Source of the DNA: Amblyornis subalaris
Taxonomy: Eukaryota; Chordata; Aves; Passeriformes; Ptilonorhynchidae
Reading direction: 5' to 3'
DNA length: 64,000 bases
Assembly (NCBI GenBank): GCA_018881555.1
Contig: JACAXG010000309.1
Span: 158,944 to 222,943 of the forward strand
Within the stretch, counting starts at the first letter, position 1; each line of letters starts with the position of its first letter. The notes below the pieces were generated by a model. That model was not told the DNA's origin and searched no databases. It was given only the letters and a program-made list of their open reading frames with translations. Positions 43,822-55,407 of this stretch are shown here, one piece after another. A program made the position numbers and the translations under genes.

Positions 43822-44330
43822 CATGTTTTTTGGACTGTGTGGATTCATTGGCCTGGCACATCAGAACCACAAAAATATGAGGCCTTGGTAGACACTGGTG
43901 TGCAGTGCACACTAATTCCATCACGATATGTGGAGGCAGAACATGTNTCTATTGCTGGCGTGACAGGGGGATCACAGGATTTGACCCTGGTCGAAGCTGA
44001 GGTGAGCCTGACTGGAAAAGAGTGGGAAAGACATCCCATTGTGACTGGCCCGGAGGCCCCGTGCATTCTGGGCATAGACTTCCTCCGAAGTGGGTATTTC
44101 AAAGACCCAAAAGGACTCAGGTGGGCATTTGAGATAGCTGCTGTGGAGACAGAGGGCATTAAGCAATTGAATACTTTGCCTGGACTATCCGAGAACCCAT
44201 CTGTAGTAGGCCTTCTGAAGGGGGAAGAACAAGTACCAATTGCCACTTCGACAGTGCATCGCCGACAATACTGGACAACACGAGATGCTGTGATTCCCAT
44301 CCACAAGATGATCCGTGAGCTGGAGAGCAG
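43822..44330 (+). pseudogene. pro: ERVL aspartic protease, ends at a deletion
   Basis: The active site is LVDTGVQCTLIPS, with PCILGIDFLRSG near the C-terminus, typical of ERVL-type proteases. A linker leads to IPIHKMIRELE, the start of reverse transcriptase, where sequence passes into LTR near 44331. The polymerase is therefore deleted. The protease domain is open apart from one undetermined base. Confidence 0.75.
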
Positions 44331-44817
44331 AGAGCGGAGAAACAGCTGGCTCTTCGGCCCTGTTTTTTCAGTTTCTTTCCTCAGCAGAGAGACAGACTGT
44401 TTTTTTTCTGGGACTGTGGTTTTGTCTCTTCCTCTGGAACTGTTCGGCTGAGCTTCGATTTGGAATACCATCACCGGGGGGCCCTCAGCGTGGCCCCAGG
44501 GAGGTCTGCTCCGCACCCCAGCTCCCGGGACAGTAAAGCTACACCTGCCAAGGACTCAGGACTTTGATTCATCCAGGTTGTCTTCATCACGAGAGGTTTA
44601 TTATCTAACATTATTCTTTTTTTTTTTCCTTTCCCTTCCCCCAGTGCCTGCGTGCACACACCCCCCCCCACCAGCTGCTGGGTTTTGTTAAATAAACAGG
44701 GTTTTTTTCACTTTCCTCTGAGAAATTCTTAAGGGGAGGGGAAGGGAGTTTTAGGACCCTAACTTTTGCAAAGGAGGCTCTTTGAGTCTTCCTCCTAAGT
44801 TTGTCCAAACCGTGACA
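44331..44817 (+). mobile_element. 5'-truncated LTR at the provirus 3' end
   Basis: It matches the last part of 36649-37429, including ACACCTGCCAAGGACTCAGG and TTAAATAAACAGGG, and ends CCGTGACA. It is unlike the 5' LTR of this provirus. Confidence 0.75.
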
Positions 44818-45941
44818 ATACCAAAGAAACACAACAAACAATAATTCGACCCGTCTCCATAAGCCATGAGGTTATCACGCGAAGATTATGTAACTTGTTT
44901 TTTCTACCTCTAAGTCAACTGAGCTCATTCCCAGAGGCCTTCTGTCCTTAGCCAAAGTAACAGAAGTGAGCCATGATTTTACAAGAGTAACAAGGCCTTC
45001 ATTTTGTAAGGTTTTACCTATCCGCAACAGTGAAGGGACTTTTTTGAGACTTTGGCGAGAGGGGGCAGAGACAGGGCTTGCTTCTCTCTTCTCAGCTCAG
45101 TGTTCAGAGAGAACAGTCGTGTCTTCAGCGGAGTGCCGGTTTTGCTCCAGGAACACTGCTACACTGTGACATCTCAGCCGGCTCGCTCAAGAGCACTGAT
45201 ACACTCTGAGGTCTCCGTGGGGGTTCCGCCGCTGCACAGGGTACAGCGTTACGCTGTAAGCAGTCGCCACCCAGAGCTGCTCACCTCTGCCGTCTCTGCC
45301 ACCAGCCTGGGTTTCTGCTCCACGTGAGTCGGTGCCAGGGTCTACTCGTCTCTGCTGTTTCCTGCCTTCTGCTGGTCTGCCGGTGGGTGATACCGAGGTC
45401 CATTGCTCCCCACTCAACCCTGCCTGCACTGCTTGCTGCCCTCTGCTGAGGTTGGTGCTGAGCCAGATTGCTGCCCTGTGAGTTCGCACTGAGAGCAATC
45501 TCCCCTCTCCCTCTCCCTCTTGCGCGAACCGCCATTGCCACGTGGAGAGGTCGCCGCGCTCGCACCACAGCACCTCTTGCAGCCGCGGGGGAGTCACCAC
45601 AGCCTCTCTGCCCCAACAGGGAATTGCCCGAGTGAGAAAAAACTGTTACTGGGTTTATCTGTTCTCTTCTTGTTGCCATTTATCTGTCTTGTTATATATA
45701 TACAGATATATAATCCCAGTAAAGAACTGTTATTCTTTTTACCACATCTTTGCCTGAGAGCCTCATAATTTCAAGAGTACAGTAATTAGGAGGGAGGGAG
45801 GTCATCATCTATCCCAGGAAGGTTTCCCGCCTTCCTTGGCAGACACCTGTCTTTCAAACCAGGACAACTTCACTCTCAACTCTTCGAACTCCTCCCCTGC
45901 CCCAAGCAGCACAGGGTGATGGGAGATGGAGTTTGCAGTCA

Positions 45942-47426
45942 GAATCATAGAATCGTAAAATATCCTGAGTTGGAAGAAACCTACAAGGATCATCAAAGTC
46001 CAATTCCTGGCCCCGCACAGGACAGCTCCAAGTATCCCACCTGCCTGAGAGCATTGTCGAAACGCTTCTTGAACCCTGTCAGGCTTGGTGCTGTGGCCAC
46101 TGCTCTGGGGAGCTTATTCCAGTGCCCAACCACCCTCTGGGTGAAGAAGCTTTTCCTGATATCCAACCTAAACCTCCCCTGACTCAGTTTCAGGCCATTA
46201 CCTCGGGTCCTGTCACTGGTCACAAGAGTGAAGAGATCGGTGTCTGCCCCTCCTCTTCCCATCATGAAGAACCTGTAGACTGCAATGGGATCTCCCCTCA
46301 GTCTCCTCTTCTCCAGGCTGAACAGATCAAGTGCCCTCAGCCACTCCTCATACAGCTTCCCCTCAAGGCCCTTCATGATCTTTGTTGCCCTCCTTTGGAC
46401 GGTCTCTAATAGTTTAATATCCTTCTTATATTGTGATGCCCAAAACTGCCTCCAGGACTGGAGGTGAAGCCACACCAGTGCAGAGCAGAGCAGGACAATC
46501 CCCTCCCTCTACCGCCTGGTGATGCTGTGCCTGATGCCCCCCAGGACACAGTTGGCCCTCCTGGGTGCCAGGGCACACTGCTGACTCATATTCAACTTGC
46601 CATTAACCAGGACAATGCAGCAGGGGATCTCACCCTCCCCACAAGAGCTTATCTGTTGTTTGTTAACCAGTCAGATAACTCAAACAGGACAAGCTGTCTT
46701 GTAGTGACTTATTTTGGTGCCATGGGGTTAACACTGGTCTGGCATCTCCCAGCTGACAATAAACATCTTACTCTTGAAGTGAGACCTGAAAAGATAAGCT
46801 GGATTTTTGACTGACAGATACCTCACTTTACAAACTATAAAAGCGACACCAAACTTTCACAAAGCAGAAGTCTTCTGTACATTTTCCTGGAAATGTGTGG
46901 AGTTTCTGCCCTGAGTAGGGACGTCTGCTTAGTGGTTACTCCCCAGGGGTTAAGTGAAGGAATCTGTGTACATTACCATCATTTCGGTGGTAAGTTACAT
47001 TTGACTCCTAATCAATACTATTTCTTTTGCTAGATTTAATAAAGGTACCTTGATAGAGTACACTGTTTTATGTTATCCTGTAATCTACTAATAATTCTTT
47101 AGTTTTATACTGTGTAGTAAGTAATTCTGATGAAGATCTTTCATCTGTTATCTCGTCTGTTTAATAAATACTTCATTTTTATAAATAGACCTGATTTGCC
47201 ATCCTTAGAACTTGCGGACCAGAGTGATTCCTTAAATTTAAACTGTTGCCAAACTCTGAGGCTAAGGCAGGGCTTGTCTGAAGCTTCCACTCATCCCGTG
47301 ACAGACTCCCAGAACCCTTTCTGTGGCATTACTCTCCAGGGTCTTGTTCCCCAGACTATCTGTACATCCAGGGTTGCCTTGACCCAGGTGCAGAATCTGA
47401 CACTTTCCCTTGTTGAACTTCATATG
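45942..47426 (-). mobile_element. 3' part of a minus-strand CR1, split by an LTR
   Basis: The CR1 3' end (AGAATCATAGAATCGTAAAA on the plus strand) lies at 45942. The frame 45993-46475 encodes the C-terminal polymerase region ([43 protein letters not shown]). CR1 runs to about 46612 and resumes 47304-47426. It is truncated where the ERVL LTR at 47427 begins. Confidence 0.8.
46613..47303 (+). mobile_element. LTR inserted in the minus-strand CR1
   Basis: TATAAAAG at 46836-46843 and AATAAA at 47038-47043 are in order, and the sequence ends CCCGTGACA. CR1 homology stops and resumes at its borders. The exact start and TSD are unclear. Confidence 0.65.
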
Positions 47427-48531
47427 TGTCCAGGAGTGATGTATTATGATAGTCTATTACATGACCCTCTGCTTATGCTTATGCCCAAAAATTGTTATTG
47501 TTTTCTCTTTCTACACCCCCCCAAGCCAATATGTGAGCCTGGCTGAGATCCTGGCAGGCGGCGGGGGCTGGGAGTGGCTCTCTATCTCTTCTGGTTTGGG
47601 GATCGGGACAGCAGCACTATGCGTGCTGAGGTCTGTGTGTTTCCTGCCGGGATACTGCTACATTGTGACTTAGCAGTCTCTTGCCTGGGGTGGGTAAGTC
47701 TGTGCCCGGCTGGGAAAAGAGAACAGTCAGTTTTTTTGCCGGGAGCAGTCGGCTGCTTTGCTACACTATAATCCAGCTCGCTGCCCAGGCTTCCAGCGGC
47801 TCAGTGCAGTGTGGTTCCAGTGGGCTCAGAGCAGCGTGGTTCCTGCTTAGCTGTGCAGCATGGTTTCTCTGCATGGCTGACTTGGGTTTTGGCCCAGGAA
47901 AAAATTTTTCCCTTTTCCCTTGCTTGGAGAAGCTGGAGTAGCATTTTTTGACTGCCGGGAGCTGAAATGAATGGGATGCTGCTCTGAGATCAGCAGGAGT
48001 GGGATCGCCTGGAGTGGAGCCACTCCGCCCCACCCCCCAAGCTCTGGGGATCCAACTGGGGGAGAGAAAGCACACCAAAAGGCTCCAGCCCAGCTGTTTC
48101 ATCTGCCATGACTGCCATGGAGAGGGGAGGTCGACACCAGGTAGCCACTGGGATTTTTCTCTGCTGCTGGACTGCTCCTTCGGCGGGGGAGGCGTCTGCT
48201 GCCCTCTATGTGAGAAGCCAGCACCATTTTGGATCATGTGTTGGGAAAGGTGTATTCCTCCTGCACTGCCTCCACTCTCTGAACAGTTTTTGGGTTTCCG
48301 TTTGTGTGTGTGGGGCAGTGGGTTCTGATGGTTTAGTGCTTAACAGTTATTTACTTTTTTTCCCTGCCTTGTGGGTGGGCATTCTGTTTGTTAATAAACC
48401 ATTTAATTTTTTTTTCACTTTCATCTACTAGTATTCATTCCTTATTGGTGGAAGGGGATTGTTGGAACCCTTTTGGAGAGGAGGATTCATTCCAGAGAGT
48501 CCTCTCTTAAATTTGTCTCAAAACTGGGACA
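47427..48531 (+). mobile_element. 5' LTR of hybrid ERVL provirus (1105 bp)
   Basis: It runs from TGTCCAGGAG to AAACTGGGACA, with TTAATAAACC near 48391. The preceding base run is ATATG in CR1. Its 5' half resembles the 3' LTR at 54307-55338 but its 3' half does not. Confidence 0.75.
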
Positions 48532-48536
48532 AAATT

Positions 48537-48554
48537 TGGCACCCAACTTAAGGG
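48537..48554 (+). other. ERVL primer-binding site
   Basis: TGGCACCCAACTTAAGGG begins five bases after the LTR, a spacing shared with the other ERVLs here. I cannot name the primer tRNA with confidence. Confidence 0.55.
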
Positions 48555-48599
48555 GCAAGAGAAAGTGAAAAAAATATACATTCTTGTTTAAAACACTTT

Positions 48600-50910
48600 G
48601 TATTGGGTACAGCACTCAGTAGTCATCATGCTACTTGCTTCTATGTCTTTCTGGCACCTAGGCATGTGTGCTTATTCATATATATTGGCAATTGTGGCCC
48701 TGGCATATGTCTTTTACACATCAGGGACATGAATCAGGATTGCTGCATTGATAGGCCCTGTGCCAATAATTTATCCAATGATAACATCAGGGACAATGAG
48801 AATTATTTGGGATGTGTGTTCTCTGCTGTTTCCCCATCCTGATCTCAGCAGCCTTTTTGGGGGGTTTATTAATCATTGCATCCAGTCTGTTAGGGGAGAA
48901 GTAGGGAGTGATTCTTCCCAACCTTTCACCTCCTTCTTCCCCTTCAGATCTAGCACATCACCTTTTGAGAACGCTCAGTTCCCCCGGATGTTAAAGATAC
49001 CACTTTGTGGCCTTGCATTTTGCAGTTCTTCAGATGTGCAGTGTTTTTAGTTCAGCGAAATAGTTTCTCACGCACTTTTGTGTAAACATGAATTGTTAAC
49101 CTAACAGCAAGGATTGTTATGAATTCCTAACCTATGTGATAGACATTATTACTAACCAGTGGACAGCAGGAGGTGGTATCTCCATCCTCCAATCCACGGT
49201 GAATTTAGAAAACATATAAATAAAATGAGGGCAGAGGCCAGCTCTCTCTTCCTCCTCTCCTCGTCCTCCATTTTGGCCCCTGCCTGTTGGAGAACCCTGA
49301 CATCTGTGTTCGTGTGTTTATTCGAACCTGAAAACAACACCACTTTTTTGTTGTTACATCTGTCAGGATTATTACGTCTTCTCTATATGGTCTGCAGCAT
49401 GTCTAGAATCAGGGCTGAGATTTCCAGAGAGGTTGTTCAGAGATCTGCCCAAGCCGAGGAAAATCCTGAGTGGCGTGGGATGTGGGAGGACATAGGGCAA
49501 ACCCTGAAGGAATTCTCTGCCTCCATAGCTTGAAATTTTCCCCCTGAACAAATTCAGAATCCAGCTGAGGTGGGAAAACACCTGAAAGAAATTGCAATGA
49601 CAAATCTAAAGAAAAGCAGCTCATTGCAATGTGTTGGGCCCTGGCTAATGCTTACCGCACGCTGCTCGATACTGTAGGGCAGCAGGTACAGCCAGAGGGG
49701 CAGGACAATAAAGTAGCAGACACCCCAGTCACTCAGGCTGCAGTTAAACCAGACAGGGAGCCTAAGCCAATAGCAGTTTCCCCTGTCCAGAGAAGGAAAT
49801 ACAAAACCAAATCCATTTGCCCAGTTGATGATGATGGGGAGCCAGGGCCCTCACGGCCAACAGAGAAATCAGAACCAGAAATCATTAGAGTCCCTGTCCG
49901 TAGAAAGCCTTCACAATCTAAGGAAAGATCTTACCCAATGGTTTAATGAATCTATAGTAAGTTGGTTTATCCCAATCTGGGACACCGCAGGTGATGGTAT
50001 AATTCTGAATGGTAATGAAGCGAGGCACTTGGGATCCCTGTCACGTGATGTCGGTATTGACCAGGTGATTGCAAGGACGCCTGAATCTCTCAGCCTCTGG
50101 ACACGACTCTTAACAAGCATGAAAGAAAGATACCTGTGCTAAGATCATCTCCAGCTGCAGCTAGGCCTTTGGAAGACCATGGAGAGAGGAATTCAATGCT
50201 TGAGAGAACTGGCTGTGATAGAGACCATTTTCTCAGATAACGACCAATTCCCTAGAAGTCTGGACATAGTAAAATGCACGTCAGTGATGTGGCTCAAACT
50301 TGTACAACTCGGGCCATGAGAGCACGCCCCTGCCCTAACGATGATGCAGTGGAATGAAGGGGACAAGACAGTGGGTGCTATGGCAAAAAGGTTCCGGGCG
50401 TATGAAGACACTGCACGGCCCAGCACAAGCAAAAATCTCAGCTGTGGAAACAAACCTGACAGAGAGTATACAGAAAGTGGAAGACAGAATTGAAGAGACC
50501 CATCAGAAACTCAGGAAGGAGCTTAAAGGGGACCTTCTCCAAATCTCGTTGGTACAGACCAGAGGCCCTACTATTAGAAGCAGATGTCCCCCAGCTAGGG
50601 AGAGAGGATACACCCCACGAGCTGACCTGTGGTTCTTCCTGTGTGACAATGGGGAAGATATGAGAAGGTGGGATGGAAAACCCACTTCTGTCCTGGCAGC
50701 TCGGGTGTGTGAACTGAAGGAGGGAACCACTAATAGAGGGAGTTCCACCAGAAGGAATGTAGCTCCAGTTTCCCACAGCCAAGCTGCCAGGAATAACAGA
50801 AGGGAGGATGACATGTCTGATCCCCTTGAAGGGACCTCCAGAACGTATGCCCAGGGAGAGAATGATAGCCAGGATTAGAGGGGCCCTGCCACTGGCCAGG
50901 GTGAGGCACG
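48600..50910 (+). pseudogene. gag: ERVL Gag, split by a solo LTR
   Basis: The N-terminal part (48600-49005) is homologous to the hydrophobic Gag start at 41943. After the LTR at 49006-49339 the frame continues with MSRIRAE, NPEWRGMW and a basic RRKYKTKS segment. A capsid-like SLESLHNLRKDLTQW and GNEARHLGS region and the coiled-coil ISAVETNLTESIQKVEDRIE follow, the last inside the 174-residue frame 50354-50878. The C-terminal part has WFFLCDNGEDMRRWDGKPTS. Several frameshifts and stops mean it is inactive. Confidence 0.75.
49006..49339 (+). mobile_element. Class II solo LTR (334 bp) in ERVL gag
   Basis: It runs from TGTGGCC to AAAACAACA and is flanked by CCACTT (49000-49005 and 49340-49345), a perfect 6-bp TSD. 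AATAAA lies near 49220 after a CATATAAATA box. Removing it restores the gag reading. Confidence 0.85.
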
Positions 50911-50919
50911 GGAAAATCA

Positions 50920-51420
50920 TGTCTTTTGGACAGTGTGGATTTGATGGCTTGGCATGTCAGAACCACAAAAATATCAGGCTTTGGTGCACACTGGTGCACA
51001 GTGCACTTAAATCCCATCGGGACATGTGGGAGCAGAACCTGTTTCTATTGCTGGGGTGACAGGGGGATCTCAGCAGTTGACCCTGCTGGAAGCTGAGGCG
51101 AGCTTGACTGAGAAAGAGTGGAAGAAACCTCCCTTTTGTGACTGGTCCAGAGGCCTCATGTATTCTGGGCATAGATTTCCTCTGGAGCGGTTATTTCAAA
51201 AACTCAAAAGTACTCAGGTGGGCTTTTGGGATAGCTGCTGTGGAGACAGGGCATTAGGCAATTGAACACTTTGCCTGGACTGTCAGAAAATCTGTCTGCA
51301 GTAGGACTCCTGAGGGTGGAGGAACAACGAGTACCCATCGCCACCTAGACAGTGCATCACCAGCAGTATCGAACAAATCAAGATCCCCATCCACAAGATG
51401 ATCAGCAAGCTGGAGAGCCA
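50920..51420 (+). pseudogene. pro: ERVL protease, decayed
   Basis: Readings in several frames correspond to the protease at 43822-44330 (SIAGVTGGSQQLTLLEAEAS, then RQLNTLPGLSENLSAVGLL). The catalytic DTGxQ is changed to a histidine-containing version. Frequent stops occur. Confidence 0.65.
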
Positions 51421-52400
51421 AGGGGGGGTCAGCAAGGCCCATTCACCCTTCAACAGCCTCATTTGGCCTGTGAGCAAGTCTGATGAGGAATGAAGACTGG
51501 CAGTGGACTGTCATGGCTTGAATAAAGTTACCCCACCACTGAGTGCCACTGGACTGGACACGCTGGAGCTCGAATATGAACTGGAGTTCAAGGCAGCGAA
51601 GCGGTATGCCACTCTTGACATTGCTAATGCATTCTTCTCTGTTCCTCTGGCAGCAGAGTGCAGGCCCCAGTTTGCCTTCACCTGGAGAGGCGTGCAGTAC
51701 ATATGGAACCAATTGCCCCGGGGTGGAAGCACAGCCCCACCGTCTGCCATGGACTGATCCAGGCTGCACTGGAAAAGAGTGAAGCTCCAGAGCATTTGCA
51801 GTACATAGATGACATCATTGTGTGTGGGAACACAGCAACGGAATTATTTGAGAAAGGGGAGGAAATCATCCAGATTCTCCTGCAAGCCGGCTTTGCAATC
51901 AAAAAGAGTAAAGCCAAGGGACCTGCCCGAGAGATCAAGTTCCTGGGAGTGAAGTGGCAAGATAGACTGTGTCAGATACCCACTGAAGTCATCAACAAGA
52001 TCACAGCAATGTCCACCAAACAGCAAGAAGAAAACTCAAGCTTTCCATCGTGCCGTAGGTTTCTGGAGGATGCACGTTTCCGAATACAGCCAGATTGTGA
52101 GCCCTCTTTACCTGGTAACCCACAAGAAGAACAATTTCCACTGGGACCCTGAACAGCAACAGGCCTTCGCCCAGATCGAACAAGAGATTGCTCATGCTGT
52201 AGCCCTTGGCTTAGTCAGGACAGGGCCAGAGGTGAAGAACGTGCTTTACACTGCAGCTGGGAACAATAGTGTCTCCTGAAGCCTTTGGCAGAAGGTACCT
52301 GGTGAGACTCGAGGCCGACCACTGGGATTCTGGAGTCGAAGTTACAGACGGTCTGAAGCAAACTACACCCGATCAGAGAAATAAATCCTGGCCGCCTATG
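51421..52400 (+). pseudogene. pol: ERVL reverse transcriptase, decayed
   Basis: The first catalytic region (ATLDIANAFFSVPLAAECRP) is present, then HSPTVCHGLIQAALEK and the YIDD catalytic box in LQYIDDIIVCGN (51658-52152). The thumb and connection follow (REIKFLGVKWQD; LYLVTHKKNNFHWDPEQQQAF). Frames change at least three times and stops occur, such as TGA at 51490. Confidence 0.8.
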
Positions 52401-53190
52401 AAGGAGTTCAGGCCNCCNCAGANGTAATNNGCACAGAGGCACAACTTCTCCTGGCACCTCGACTACCAGTGCTGGGGTAGANGTTCAAGGGAAAGGTTCC
52501 GTCTACCCATCACNCCACCGATGCCACGTGGAGTAANTGGATTGCCCNGATCACACATCGTGCCTGTATTGGAAACCCGAATTGCCCCGGGATCTTGGAA
52601 ATAATTACAAATTGGCCTGAAGGTGAGAACTTTGGTCTGGCAGATGAAGAGGAACAAGAACAAGTGACACGTGCTGAAGAAGCCCCACCATACAACCAGC
52701 TGCCAACAGAGGAAACACAATACGCTCTTTTCACTGACAGTTCCTGTCACATTGTGGGNGTGAACCGAAAATGGAAAGCAGCTGTATGGAGCCCCACATG
52801 ACAAGTTGCACAAGCTACTGAAGGAGAAGGTGGATCAAGCCAGTTTGCAGAGCTCAAAGCCATCCAGCTGGCCTCGGACATTGCTGAAAGAGAGAAGTGG
52901 CCAAAGCTCTACAGTGACTTGTGAATGGTAGCCAATGCTCTGTGGAGGTGGCTGGAAAGGTGGAAAAAGGCCAATTGGCTGTGCAGAGGAAAGCCCATCT
53001 GGGCCGCTGGGGAATGGCGAGACATTGCCACTCGGGTAGAGAAACTAACTGAAAGTCTGCCATGTGGATGCCCATGTGCCCTGGAGTCGGGCTAATGAGG
53101 AGCACCACAACAACGAACAGCTGGATCAGGCTGCAAAAATTGAGGTGTCACAGATTGATTTGGATTGGCAACACAAGGGAGAGTTGTTTC
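52401..53190 (+). pseudogene. pol: ERVL RNase H, decayed
   Basis: An open segment (52595-52801) includes TNWPEGENFGLADEEE and the RNase H start ALFTDSSCHIV. Later pieces are FAELKAIQLASDIAERE and HVDAHVPWSRANEE in other frames. Undetermined bases occur at 52414-52548 and 52759. The matching region of the ERVL at 55408-62813 is nearly identical. Confidence 0.75.
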
Positions 53191-54055
53191 TAGCTTGATG
53201 GGCCCATGATGCCTCAGGACACCATGGCAGAGATGCCATCTATAAGTGGGCACAAGACCGAGGGGTGGATTTGACCATGGACAGTATCTCCCAGGTCATC
53301 CACAACTGTGAGACGTGCGCTGCAATCAAGCAGGCCAAGTGGGTGAAACCCTTGTGGTATGGGGGAAGGTGGTCCAAATATAAGTATGGGGAGGCCTGGC
53401 AGACTGATTACATCACACTGCTGCAAACCCTCCAAGGCAAGTGTTACGGGCTCACAATGGTAGAAACAACCACTGGATGGCTGGAGACCTACCTGGTGCA
53501 TCACACTACTGCCCGGAACACCATCCTGGGCCTTGAAAAGCAAGTCCTGTGGAGGCATGGTACCCCTGAAAGAATTGAATCGGACAACAGGACTCATTTC
53601 AATAATAGCCTTATAAACACCTGGGCTGGGGAACATGGTATTGAGTGGGTGTACCACATTCCCTACCATGCACCAGCTGCTGGGAAGGTTGAGCAGTGCA
53701 ATGGGCTATTAAGAACAATACTGAAGGGAATTGTCCGTGGGACCTTCAAGCAGTGGCATCTCCATTTAGCAAAGGCTACATGGTTAGTTAACACCAGGTG
53801 TTCCACTAACCGAGCTGGCCCAGCCCAGTCTGAACCCCTGTGTAGAACAGACGGAGATAAGGTTCTGGTGGTGCATATGAGAGGTATGTTAGGGAAGACT
53901 TTCTGGATCAACTCCGCCTCGAGCAAAGACGAACCCATTTGTGGGGTTGTTTTTGCTCAGGGACCAGGTTGCACTTGGTGGGTAATGCAGAGGGATGAGG
54001 AAACACGTTGTGTACCTCGGGGGGATTTGATTTTGGGAGAAAAAATCCTGTAATG
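53191..54055 (+). pseudogene. pol: ERVL integrase (long open frame)
   Basis: The H-H-C-C module begins HDASGHHGRD after a TGA near 53197 and continues into the open frame 53265-54053 (262 codons) with CETCAAIKQA. The D,D,E core is complete: WQTDYI, ESDNRTHF and AGKVEQCNG. The C-terminal domain ends GCTWWVMQRDE. This is the best-preserved ERVL gene in the window. Integrase joins viral DNA to host DNA in relatives. Confidence 0.85.
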
Positions 54056-54306
54056 TTGGAACTTCTGTATTCCACTGGTTACTGAATGTCACTGCTATTG
54101 CTTTAACTACATGAGCAATGAAAGTGGACTGCTCCAGCTGTATCAGTCATGGACCCAATGAACTCCATCCATATCCTAGGGATGGTCAGTGATCACGTTG
54201 TAAATGTATATAGTTATATGTATGGATATGTGTGTTTGCAGTTGAAATGTATTAATATGAGCATTACTCAAATGATATGGGATGAGGGGTGGAAGGTCTT
54301 GGGGAC
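54056..54306 (+). other. Spacer between ERVL integrase and 3' LTR
   Basis: No env frame is visible. A purine-rich GGATGAGGGGTGGAAGG near 54280 may be the polypurine tract priming plus-strand synthesis. Confidence 0.5.
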
Positions 54307-55338
54307 TGTTATCCCATATTCAGGTTGTACAGAAAAATCATTACTGTTTCTCTTTCTTCTCCCTCCCCCTTCCCGACTTGGGAGTATCGCAATGCTCGTG
54401 AACCCGGCCCAGGATCCTGCTGGGGGCAAGGCCGGGGTGTTGCTCTCTCTCTTCCAGTTCAAAATTGGATCAGCAGGACCGTGTGTAGGGAGGTGTGTGT
54501 GTGTATCGAGCTGGAGCTACTGCTACATTGTGACTCAGCGGTCTCATAGCTGGGGGTGAGTCAGTCTGTGCCCAGCGGGGAATAGAGAAAATTTGCGCAT
54601 TTTGCCGGGAGCATTCGTCTGCTTTGCTACACTGTAGCTCAGCTTGCTGGCTTGGGTCTGCCTACTCCGTTGTCCCTGCCATGGCTGGGATTGTTGCTAC
54701 ACTGTAGCCACTACCCTGGGGCTGCTTGCTTCTGCTGTCCCTGCCACCAGTCCAGATTTCTGCTGCATGTGGGCTCGCCACCAGAGTCTGCTCGCCTCTG
54801 CTGTTCCTGCCTTCTGCTGGCCACTCACTGGGTGATACAGAGGTCCATTGTTTCCCAATCAGACTTGCCTGCCTGCGCTTCTTGCTGCCTGCTGCTGGGA
54901 TTACGTGCTGAGACAGACTGCTGTCCTGAGATTTTGCAAAGGGAGTGGTCTCTCCTCCCTCCTCCCTCTTGCATGAACCACCATTTTCCACATGGTGAGG
55001 TCACAACGCTGGGGCATCAGCACCCCCTGCAGCCAATCTGCCTCAACATGAGCCAACAGTGCCCCCTGCTGGTTGTGCCCATAACTACACAAAAAAGGAA
55101 AATTGCTCAACAAGCAGGAAAAGGCTCTTATTGGGTTTTTTTTCTGTTTTTTTGCTGTTCCTCTTTGTTTACCTAATTATATATATCCTAGTAAAGAACT
55201 GTTATCCTTTTTCCTGTATCTTTGCCTGAAAGCCCTGTAATTTCAAGGGTATAAGAATTTGGAGGGAAGGGATAATTTTTTCCATTCCAAGAAGGTTCCC
55301 ACCTTCCTTGAAAGACACCTGTCTTTTAAACCAGGACA
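54307..55338 (+). mobile_element. 3' LTR of hybrid ERVL provirus (about 1.03 kb)
   Basis: It starts TGTTATCCC and ends AACCAGGACA, the end type seen in 33438-45866. The following bases are CGGGG, which do not match the ATATG before the 5' LTR. Confidence 0.75.
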
Positions 55339-55407
55339 CGGGGACGTGGAGGGTTTGGTAGTATTGACAGAATGATTTACTGGACCGGTGATATTACTAA
55401 GGATCAG

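Larger units (their letters stand above)
40453..44817 (+). mobile_element. ERVL provirus with unlike LTRs, lacking most of pol
   Basis: It is inserted in the 5' LTR of copy 2: GTACC (40448-40452) and ATACC (44818-44822) are a 5-bp TSD with one change. Order: LTR, gag, protease, then a jump into the middle of an LTR. Reverse transcriptase, RNase H and integrase are absent. The left and right LTR sequences belong to different types. Confidence 0.75.
33732..45029 (-). mobile_element. Pol-less class II provirus, copy 2, with internal insertions
   Basis: The 3' LTR is 33732-34045. The 5' LTR is 40346-40452 plus 44818-45029. The TSD GTGAAG is perfect (33726-33731 and 45030-45035). Layout matches copy 1. 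Insertions are a class I solo LTR (34526-35062), an ERVL LTR (36649-37429) and an ERVL provirus inside the 5' LTR (40453-44817). No polymerase genes are present. Confidence 0.85.
33438..45866 (+). mobile_element. ERVL solo LTR (about 1.1 kb) split by a nested provirus
   Basis: The parts are 33438-33731 and 45036-45866. It runs from TGTTATGGG to AACCAGGACA and is flanked by ACTTC (33433-33437 and 45867-45871), a 5-bp TSD as expected for ERVL. It belongs to the same LTR type as 55408-56533 and 61717-62813, and its 3' half resembles 54307-55338. Confidence 0.85.

Noticed and set aside
46464..46814. 116-codon plus-strand frame
   Set aside because: It spans the junction of a minus-strand CR1 and an inserted LTR; no protein similarity recognised.
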